A DNA stretch of 45,993 nucleotides from Actinomycetospora sp. (GTDB taxonomy: Bacteria > Actinomycetota > Actinomycetes > Mycobacteriales > Pseudonocardiaceae), in contig JAQSWW010000004.1 of NCBI GenBank assembly GCA_029266415.1, positions 1 to 45,993 on the forward strand. Direction: 5' to 3'. Of this stretch, positions 40,660 to 45,993 are shown piece after piece (position 1 is the first letter of the stretch; every line of letters starts with the position of its first letter). Position numbers and translations under genes: made by a program. The notes beneath the pieces are model-generated. The model did no database searches and was not told the DNA's origin. It saw only the letters and a list, made by a program, of their open reading frames with translations.

Positions 40660-42002
40660 CGCGCACCGCCGCCGGGGTCGAGCACCACCGGGCGCAGGCG
40701 GTCGGGCAGCCACGCGCGCAGCTCGAGCCGCCCGCCGTGATCGGTGACCTCGAGGTCGCCGCCGAACGCGGCGAGCCGGTCGAGGTCGTCGGCGAGCGCG
40801 GCGCGCAGCCACGCCGCGTCCCCTGCGGGGTCGCCGTCGTCCACCCGCACCTCGACGGTGTCGCCGTGCCGGCCGAGGTGGGCCTCGAGCGGCGGGCGGC
40901 CGCCGTGCGCGGCGAGCAGGGAGACGACGGACGCGGCCGCGTGGTAGAGCCCCGACTCGATCTCCCGGGGCAGCCGGTCGGGCAGCCGGCCCGAGAGGTG
41001 CACCCGGCGGGGCAGGTCGGCGACGACCTCCTCGAGCGCCGCGCGTGGCCCCTGCTCGCGCAGCACCGCGGGGTGCACGCCGCGGGCGATGACCCGGAAC
41101 CGGTCGATGAGCTCGGTGAGGCGGTCGCGGGCCTCCTCGACGTGGTGGCGCGCCATCTCTGCGGCACCCTCGGGGTCGTCCTCGGCGTCCTCCAGCGCGT
41201 CGCCGGCGTCGGTGATCGCGAGGCGGAACGCCGCCAGCCGCTCGGAGGTCGCCCCGCGCAGCTCGGTGGCCAGGCGCCGGCGCTCGACGTCCCGGGCCAC
41301 CTCGAGGCGCCGGCGGGACGCGGCGGTCTCGGCGGCCAGCTCGTCGACCCGGCGCACGCGGGCGGCCAGCTCGGCGGTGCGCGCGACGCCCTGCAGCAGC
41401 AGGTGCGCCCCTCCCGCCACGTCCCGCACGAGCCGGCGGTCGGCCGCGGTGACCGGCCGCCCGCCCTTGCCCACCGTCAGCACCGCGCGCAGCCGCTCGC
41501 CGTCGAGCACCGGGACCGCGTGGTCGATCCCGGGGCGGGCCAGCAGCGCGGCCAGCGACGGGACCCGCTCGCCCACGCCCTCGCCCGGCGGGAAGACGGC
41601 CTGGGCGACGAGGTCGTCGCCGACCGCCAGCCACACGCCGGCGGTCTCGGCGGCGGTGCCCTCGCCCAGCACCCGGGCCAGGCCGGGCAGGGCGTCGGCC
41701 AGCGAGCCCTCGCGCACCCGGGCGGCGGTGTCGGCGAGGACCGCGTAGGGCGTGCTCGCCGGTCGCGGGACGAGGCGCCGGGCGACGCGGTCGAGCGCCG
41801 GCCGCGCCGCCCGGGCCGCCGCCGCCGCGACGGCCGCGGCCACGAACGGGCCCACGACGGCGGCGAGCGCGGGACCGGTGAGCAGGGCCCACACGCCCGC
41901 GACCACGAGCAGGACGACGGCGACGAGCAGGCCCAGCAGCACCGCCCGCACCGGCCAGGTGCCCCGGTGCGGGAGCCGCCACGCGCTGCCGGCGTCGCTC
42001 AT
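40656..42002 (-). CDS. histidine-kinase-like membrane protein lacking the phospho-accepting His
   Basis: 448 residues. Two N-terminal membrane segments (about 17-62), a GAF-like region (about 90-210) and a helical dimerisation domain follow. Where HisKA_3 kinases have LHDG, this protein has ELRGATSERL with Arg249 replacing the His. The C-terminal region has beta-strand patterns (HGDTVEVRVDDGD, FGGDLEVTDHGGRLELRAWL) but no N-box Asn, so ATP binding is also doubtful. It looks like a pseudokinase that could dimerise with the neighbouring kinases or act as sensor. ATG 42002 lies 5 bp after the response-regulator stop; its own stop overlaps the big kinase start. Confidence 0.8.
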   Translation of the reverse strand: MSDAGSAWRLPHRGTWPVRAVLLGLLVAVVLLVVAGVWALLTGPALAAVVGPFVAAAVAAAAARAARPALDRVARRLVPRPASTPYAVLADTAARVREGSLADALPGLARVLGEGTAAETAGVWLAVGDDLVAQAVFPPGEGVGERVPSLAALLARPGIDHAVPVLDGERLRAVLTVGKGGRPVTAADRRLVRDVAGGAHLLLQGVARTAELAARVRRVDELAAETAASRRRLEVARDVERRRLATELRGATSERLAAFRLAITDAGDALEDAEDDPEGAAEMARHHVEEARDRLTELIDRFRVIARGVHPAVLREQGPRAALEEVVADLPRRVHLSGRLPDRLPREIESGLYHAAASVVSLLAAHGGRPPLEAHLGRHGDTVEVRVDDGDPAGDAAWLRAALADDLDRLAAFGGDLEVTDHGGRLELRAWLPDRLRPVVLDPGGGAR

Positions 42003-42007
42003 CGCGC

Positions 42008-42673
42008 TCAGACGTCGCTGCGCTGCGAACGCAGGTAGGTCAGCACGGCGAGCACGCGGCGATGGTGCGCCGAGGTGTCGGGCTGCAGGCCGAGCTTGTC
42101 GAAGATGTTGGCGACGTGCTTCTCCACGGCCTTCGCGCTGACGTAGAGCGTGGACGCGATGCCGTTGTTCGAGCGGCCCTCGGCCATCAGCTCGAGCACG
42201 TCGCGCTCGCGCTGCGAGAGCGTCGACACCAGGTCCTTCTTGTCGCCGCGGGGCCGCTCGACGAGGCGCTTGGCCAGCTCGGGCTCGATGACGATCTCGC
42301 CGTCGGCGATGCGGGCCAGGGTGTCCGAGAGGACCTCGACGCTGCCGACCTTCTCCTTGAGCCGGTAGCCGATCCGGTCGGTGCCGATCTCGAGGATGCG
42401 CATGAGGTAGTGCGACTCGGCGTAGTGCGAGAGGAACAGCAGCCCCATGTCGGGGTGCGCCGCGCGCAGCCGCTCGGCGGTGACGAGACCGCCGTCGGGC
42501 TCGGGGGGCATGCGGATGTCGAGCAGGGCGACGTCGGCGGGCACGGTGGAGAGCACCGCGACCAGCGGGTCGCCGCCCGCCTCGACGGCGACGACCTCGT
42601 GGCCCGCCGCCTCGAGCAGCAGCACCAGGCCCTGCCGGAACAGGGCGCCGTCCTCGGCCACGGCTACGCGCAC
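42008..42673 (-). CDS. NarL/FixJ-type response regulator
   Basis: 221 residues. The receiver domain (1-125) has VAVAEDGALFRQGLVLLLEA and the phospho-acceptor Asp52 in ALLDIRMPPEPDGG, then LFLSHYAESHYLMRILE and the switch Lys in YRLKEKV. The LuxR-type helix-turn-helix is at about 153-215 (LSQRERDVLELMAEGRSNNG, VSAKAVEKHVANIFDKLGL). It should bind DNA as a dimer after phosphorylation. GTG 42673 overlaps the end of the small kinase by 10 bp. It is the only regulator in an operon with three sensor-like proteins. Confidence 0.93.
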   Translation of the reverse strand: MRVAVAEDGALFRQGLVLLLEAAGHEVVAVEAGGDPLVAVLSTVPADVALLDIRMPPEPDGGLVTAERLRAAHPDMGLLFLSHYAESHYLMRILEIGTDRIGYRLKEKVGSVEVLSDTLARIADGEIVIEPELAKRLVERPRGDKKDLVSTLSQRERDVLELMAEGRSNNGIASTLYVSAKAVEKHVANIFDKLGLQPDTSAHHRRVLAVLTYLRSQRSDV

Positions 42674-43257
42674 GGGAACCTCGCGGTGATCGTGGCGGTC
42701 CCGTCCCCGGGCCCGCCGACCTCGACCGACCCGCCCAGGGGCTCGGCCTCGTCGCACACCGTGGCGCGCAGGCCGGGGTCGACCCCGGCGAGCACCAGCA
42801 CCAGGTGGTCGCCCTCCACGCGCACGCCGACGTCGACGGGGTCGTCGCCGGCGGCCTCCAGACAGGCGGCCGCCGCGAAGTACGCGGCGCCCTCGGCCGC
42901 GGCACCGCACCGGGTGTCCACGGCCTCCACGCGGGCGCGGGCACCGGTGGCGGCCACCAGCTCGCGCAGCGCCGGGCCGAGGCCCGCCTCCTCGAGCAGC
43001 GACGGGTAGATCGCGCCGGCCACCTCGCGCAGCTCCTGCAGCGCGGCGGCGAGCTCGTCGGCGCACTCGTCGAGCCCGCGGCGCCAGGCGTCGGCACCGT
43101 CCAGGGCCTGGTCCGGAATCTCGGCACGCAGCACGCCCAGGCGCAGCGAGAGGGCGGACAGGCGCAGGGCGGGACCGTCGTGCAGCCGCCGTTCCAGCCG
43201 GCGGCGCCGCCGCCACACCTCCTGCGCGCGACGGCCGTGCTCGCCACCCAGCGTCAT
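42664..43257 (-). CDS. minimal soluble HisKA_3-type histidine kinase
   Basis: 197 residues with no sensor domain or membrane segment. The dimerisation box RRRRRLERRLHDGPALRLSA has the phospho-accepting His26 almost at the N-terminus. The remainder is a reduced ATPase-like domain: AAYFAAAACLEAAGDDP at the place of the N-box lacks the usual Asn, and the final GDGTATITARFPCA matches the last strands. It may be catalytically weak and serve as a phosphotransfer partner. ATG 43257 has only a weak GAGG upstream. It is the first gene of the signalling operon and divergent from the Hsp70-like gene. Confidence 0.75.
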   Translation of the reverse strand: MTLGGEHGRRAQEVWRRRRRLERRLHDGPALRLSALSLRLGVLRAEIPDQALDGADAWRRGLDECADELAAALQELREVAGAIYPSLLEEAGLGPALRELVAATGARARVEAVDTRCGAAAEGAAYFAAAACLEAAGDDPVDVGVRVEGDHLVLVLAGVDPGLRATVCDEAEPLGGSVEVGGPGDGTATITARFPCA

Positions 43258-43423
43258 CGCTGCAGCCTCGTTCCTCGCGCGGGACCCGGGACAGGGGGCA
43301 CGCCCTCCCCGCGGGCGGGGCGAGCCCCCGTCCCCGCGGTGCCGTCGAACACGCATCGTGTCCAACTCGACCCCCAGACTGGCGCGACTCCGCCGACCAT
43401 CGCCCAGCGACGGGGCGAAAGGT

Positions 43424-43429
43424 TACTAT
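43424..43429 (+). promoter_or_regulatory. possible -10 element of the Hsp70-like gene
   Basis: TACTAT lies 25 bp before the GTG start in an otherwise GC-rich stretch, matching the vegetative -10 TAnnnT. No convincing -35 hexamer is seen at the expected distance. Confidence 0.25.
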
Positions 43430-43454
43430 CCGTCAGATTGCCGGAGGAGGGGTC

Positions 43455-45317
43455 GTGACGTACAGCGTCGGGGTCGATCTCGGCACGACGTTCGTGGCCG
43501 CGGCGATCTCCCGGGACGGCCACCGGGTCGAGATGGTGTCCCTCGGCGACCGGACCGTGACCGAGCCGGCGCTCGTGCTCCGCCGGTCCGACGGTTCGCT
43601 GGCCGTGGGCGACGCCGCGGCGCGCCAGGCGGGCAGCCGGCCCGCCGACGTCGCCTGGGGCGTCAAGCGGCGCCTCGGCGACCCGACGCCGGTGGTGCTC
43701 GGCGGGACGTCGCGGCCCGCCGGTGAGCTGCTCGCGGCCATGCTGCGCGACGTCCTCTCCCGCATCGCCGCCGAGGAGGGCGGCCCGCCGGAACGCGTGG
43801 TGCTCACCCACCCCGCGAACTGGGGGCCCTACCGGCGCGGGCTGTTCGAGGACGTCGCCGTGCTCGCCGGGCTCGACGACCCGCCGATGCTCACCGAGCC
43901 CGAGGCGGCCGGGGTGCACTTCGCGCTCACCCGCGGGCTGGCCGAGGGCGAGCTGCTCGGGGTGTACGACCTCGGCGGCGGCACCTTCGACGCCGCCGTG
44001 CTGCGCGGCCGCGCGACGGGCGTGGAGATCCTCGGGGTGCCCGAGGGGATGGAGCACCTCGGCGGCGTCGACTTCGACGAGGCCGTCCTCGACCGCGTCG
44101 ACCAGGCCTGCGGCGGCGCGATCAGCGAGCTCGACCCCCACGACGCCCGGGCCCGCACGGCGGTGGCCCGCGTGCGGCAGGACTGCGTGGTGGCCAAGGA
44201 GACGCTGTCGGTCGACGACCAGGCGGGCATCTCGGTGCTCCTGCCCACGCGGCACGAGGAGGTGACGGTGACGCGCGCGGAGTTCGAGGCGATGGTGCGC
44301 ACGCCGATCGACTCCACCGTGGCCGCGCTGCGCCGGGCGCTGGAGTCCGCGGGGGTGCGGCCGGACGCGCTCACGGCGGTGCTCCTGGTGGGCGGCTCGT
44401 CGCGGATCCCGCTCGTCGGGCGCATGGTCGCCGACGCCCTGGGCTGCCGCACCGTGGTCGACAGCCACCCCAAGCACGCCGTCGCCCTCGGCGCCGCCGT
44501 GGTCGCCGCGCGCGGGGCGGGCGCGGGTCGCGGTGCCGCCGGGGTGGTCGCTGCCGGGGGCTCGGGGGCGCCGAGTGCCCCGGGCGCGGCGACCGGGGCG
44601 GCGGTGGCGGGCGGCGCGGCCCGGCCCGCGTCGGGCGCGGTCGCCACGTGGGCGCCGACGCCGCAGGGCGGCCCGGTCGCCACCGCCGCGGCGCCCCGGT
44701 CCGGCCCGGTACCCGACCCGGCGGTGGACCTCTCGCCCCCGACCGTCGTGCACTCCCCCGACCCGGTCGCGGCGACCCGCGCCCTGCCCCGGGACATCGT
44801 GTCGAGCAGCCCGTGGCTGCCCCGGCCCACCCCCACCGGCGGTGGGCCCGGCGGACCCTACGGACCCGGTCCTCCCGGACCCGGCGGTTCCCGGGGGCCG
44901 GGCGGCGGTCCGGGTGTCCCGCGACTCCCCGGTGGGCTGGGCGGACCGAGCGCGCCCCGAGGCCCGCGCGGCCCCGGTCACGGCGGCCCCGGACGTCCAC
45001 CCCCGGGTGCGCGGCCGGGCGGTCCGCCAGGCCCGCCCGGTCCCGGAGCTCCGGGCCGTCCGCCGGACCCGCGTGCCGCGGCCGGCCGTCCTGGGCCTCC
45101 GCCGCCCCTGCGCAGCGCCCCCGGCGCCGAGGCGCCCGTCGACGCCCGGCCGGCCGGCCGGGTCGGCCGTGACGACCCCGCCCCCGACGCCGCGGACGGT
45201 GCCGCCCGCGGCCGGCGCACCCGGACCATCGTCCTCATGGTCGTGGCCGTGCTCGTCGTCGCCGCGGTGACCGTCGGCCTGCTGTTCGTCCTCGGGGTCA
45301 TCGTGCTCCCCGGCTGA
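43455..45317 (+). CDS. Hsp70/DnaK-like ATPase with Gly/Pro-rich linker and C-terminal membrane anchor
   Basis: 620 residues. The N-terminal 350 are a complete Hsp70-type nucleotide-binding domain: VGVDLGTTFVAAAI, VVLTHPANWGPYRRGL, LTEPEAAGVHFAL, GVYDLGGGTFDAAV and VLLVGGSSRIPLV. The usual beta-sandwich substrate-binding domain is absent. Instead there is an Ala/Gly-rich stretch, a long Pro/Gly-rich segment with collagen-like short runs (about 475-560) and one membrane segment (about 590-618) at the very end, followed by only a few residues. The ATPase should face the cytoplasm, tethered through the linker. GTG 43455 follows GGAGGAGGGG. The gene is convergent with the collagen-like gene and divergent from the kinase operon. 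Confidence 0.9.
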   Translation: MTYSVGVDLGTTFVAAAISRDGHRVEMVSLGDRTVTEPALVLRRSDGSLAVGDAAARQAGSRPADVAWGVKRRLGDPTPVVLGGTSRPAGELLAAMLRDVLSRIAAEEGGPPERVVLTHPANWGPYRRGLFEDVAVLAGLDDPPMLTEPEAAGVHFALTRGLAEGELLGVYDLGGGTFDAAVLRGRATGVEILGVPEGMEHLGGVDFDEAVLDRVDQACGGAISELDPHDARARTAVARVRQDCVVAKETLSVDDQAGISVLLPTRHEEVTVTRAEFEAMVRTPIDSTVAALRRALESAGVRPDALTAVLLVGGSSRIPLVGRMVADALGCRTVVDSHPKHAVALGAAVVAARGAGAGRGAAGVVAAGGSGAPSAPGAATGAAVAGGAARPASGAVATWAPTPQGGPVATAAAPRSGPVPDPAVDLSPPTVVHSPDPVAATRALPRDIVSSSPWLPRPTPTGGGPGGPYGPGPPGPGGSRGPGGGPGVPRLPGGLGGPSAPRGPRGPGHGGPGRPPPGARPGGPPGPPGPGAPGRPPDPRAAAGRPGPPPPLRSAPGAEAPVDARPAGRVGRDDPAPDAADGAARGRRTRTIVLMVVAVLVVAAVTVGLLFVLGVIVLPG

Positions 45318-45333
45318 CGTCCCCCGCGCACGA

Positions 45334-45368
45334 CGACGGGGGCCCTCCGCCGTGGAGGACCCCCGTCG
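45334..45368. terminator. bidirectional hairpin terminator
   Basis: CGACGGGGG and CCCCCGTCG enclose a second stem CCTCC / GGAGG, giving a strong near-perfect hairpin of 35 bp between the convergent Hsp70-like and collagen-like genes. Confidence 0.75.
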
Positions 45369-45391
45369 CCGCGTCGTTTGTCGCGGAGTGC

Positions 45392-45993
45392 CTACGAGCG
45401 GCCGCCCCGCAGGACGCGGCCCGCCGTCCGGAGGCCGAAACGGATCGTCGCGTCCGTCGCGCGCACCGGGAAGAGCAGCGTCGAGGTCAGGAGGTTCTCC
45501 GACGTCTCACGGGACGAGCCGGAGTCCGCCCGCTCGGTCTCGGTCCGCTCGGTCCGCCCGTTCTCGGCGCGGCGCGGCGGCGCCGGCGCCCATCCCTGCC
45601 GGCCCTCCGGACCCGGCGCACCCTGCGGCCCCGGGGCGCCCTGCGGCCCGGGAGGACCGGCGGGGCCGGGCTCGCCCTGCGGCCCCGCGGGGCCCTGGGG
45701 ACCGGCCGGGCCGGGCTCGCCCTGCGGGCCCTGCTCGCCGCGCGGGCCGGGCATGCCCTGCGGGCCGGGGGCACCCTGCTCGCCGGTCAAGCCCTGCTCA
45801 CCGTGCTCGCCCTGCTCGCCCTGCTCGCCCTGCTCGCCCCGCAGGCCCTGCTCCCCCTGCAGGCCCTGCTCGCCCTGCAGGCCTTGCGAGCCCTGGAGAC
45901 CCTGCTCGCCGGGAGCGCCCTGCTGACCGGGGAAACCATGGACGCCCTGCTCGCCCTGCGGGCCCTGGAAACCCTGCTCGCCGCGGGTGCCCT
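45392..45993 (-). CDS. collagen-like Gly-X-Y repeat protein, C-terminal part (runs off window)
   Basis: About 200 residues are in the window. From the edge inward there are about 45 uninterrupted Gly-X-Y triplets. The first block is rich in GEQ and GLQ, the later one in GPQ, GPA, GEP and GAP. A non-collagen tail of about 65 residues follows (start [13 protein letters not shown], end [23 protein letters not shown]) with no LPxTG or membrane anchor. Proline at X with glutamine or glutamate at Y and charged pairs can form stable triple helices without hydroxyproline in bacterial collagens. The N-terminus and any signal peptide are outside the window. It is convergent with the Hsp70-like gene across a shared terminator. 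Confidence 0.9.
   Translation of the reverse strand, partial: GTRGEQGFQGPQGEQGVHGFPGQQGAPGEQGLQGSQGLQGEQGLQGEQGLRGEQGEQGEQGEHGEQGLTGEQGAPGPQGMPGPRGEQGPQGEPGPAGPQGPAGPQGEPGPAGPPGPQGAPGPQGAPGPEGRQGWAPAPPRRAENGRTERTETERADSGSSRETSENLLTSTLLFPVRATDATIRFGLRTAGRVLRGGRS
45790..45902. repeat. 9-bp tandem repeats coding for GEQ/GLQ triplets
   Basis: Units of the type CTGCTCGCC and CTGCAGGCC recur every 9 bp. They are codon triplets of the collagen-like gene, and near-identity of adjacent units makes copy-number change by slippage likely. Confidence 0.75.

Noticed and set aside
36940-40740. 1266-codon plus-strand frame over the end of ppc and the sensor kinase
   Set aside because: It is low-complexity (G/R/A/E/H-rich) and antisense to a kinase with complete motifs, so it is a shadow frame.
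45378-45926. Plus-strand frame rich in CSPCSPC and GPGAPCGPG
   Set aside because: It is the complement of the Gly-X-Y codons of the collagen-like gene and has no independent support.
45780-45960. Regular short repeats that might suggest a CRISPR array
   Set aside because: The period is 9 bp without spacers and follows the coding triplets of the collagen-like gene. No CRISPR array or cas gene was seen anywhere in the window.

Overview
The window is high-GC actinobacterial DNA with strong G/C third-position bias, many GTG starts, 1-4 bp stop/start overlaps, an SsgA-family sporulation/division regulator, an F420-type PPOX protein and RskA-type sigma/anti-sigma pairs. The mix suggests the Pseudonocardiales, but that placement is an inference. 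Most of the window is core chromosome with one small decayed mobile element.

Left part (1-4500): an edge-truncated DUF222/HNH protein, an Imm-5-like putative immunity protein, tRNA-Val(CAC), an ECF sigma / anti-sigma / PGPGW membrane-protein operon, an SsgA-family gene and a tRNA-Gly, tRNA-Cys, tRNA-Val(GAC) cluster. At the last tRNA sits a decayed integrative element of about 3 kb (4403-7433). It is bounded by 43-bp direct repeats of the tRNA 3' half and carries a frame-broken tyrosine integrase, two small overlapping membrane-protein genes and a PPOX-class protein. It has no visible replication or transfer gene.

Middle (7500-24400): small regulator/enzyme pairs (alpha/beta hydrolase with HxlR; IclR; AraC with an NmrA-like reductase; TetR), a protein resembling the N-terminal part of FtsK-like transfer proteins, a kinase with a degenerate phosphatase domain coupled to a hydrolase, a quinone-oxidoreductase-like gene, a methyltransferase, a Ski2-like helicase containing two copies of a 29-bp repeat in different frames, exonuclease III, and a GAF-PP2C-HATPase / STAS partner-switching pair.

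Right part (24400-45993): phosphofructokinase of the G/K active-site type, FKBP, an MFS transporter and a ThDP-dependent pyruvate oxidase-like enzyme separated by a 40-bp palindrome, a glutathionyl-hydroquinone-reductase-like GST, three tandem RibD/DHFR-like genes leading into a YCII (DGPF) / ECF42-type sigma / NTF2-like unit, PEP carboxylase, and a four-gene signalling operon with three sensor-type proteins and one NarL-type regulator. One of the sensors lacks the phospho-accepting His. The window ends with an Hsp70-like protein that replaces the substrate-binding domain by a Gly/Pro-rich linker and a C-terminal membrane anchor, facing a collagen-like Gly-X-Y protein that runs off the edge.

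The most interesting loci are the sensor operon next to the membrane Hsp70 / collagen-like pair (37.8-46 kb), the relic element at tRNA-Val, and the 29-bp repeat inside the helicase gene. All family assignments come from reading motifs; no database search was run.
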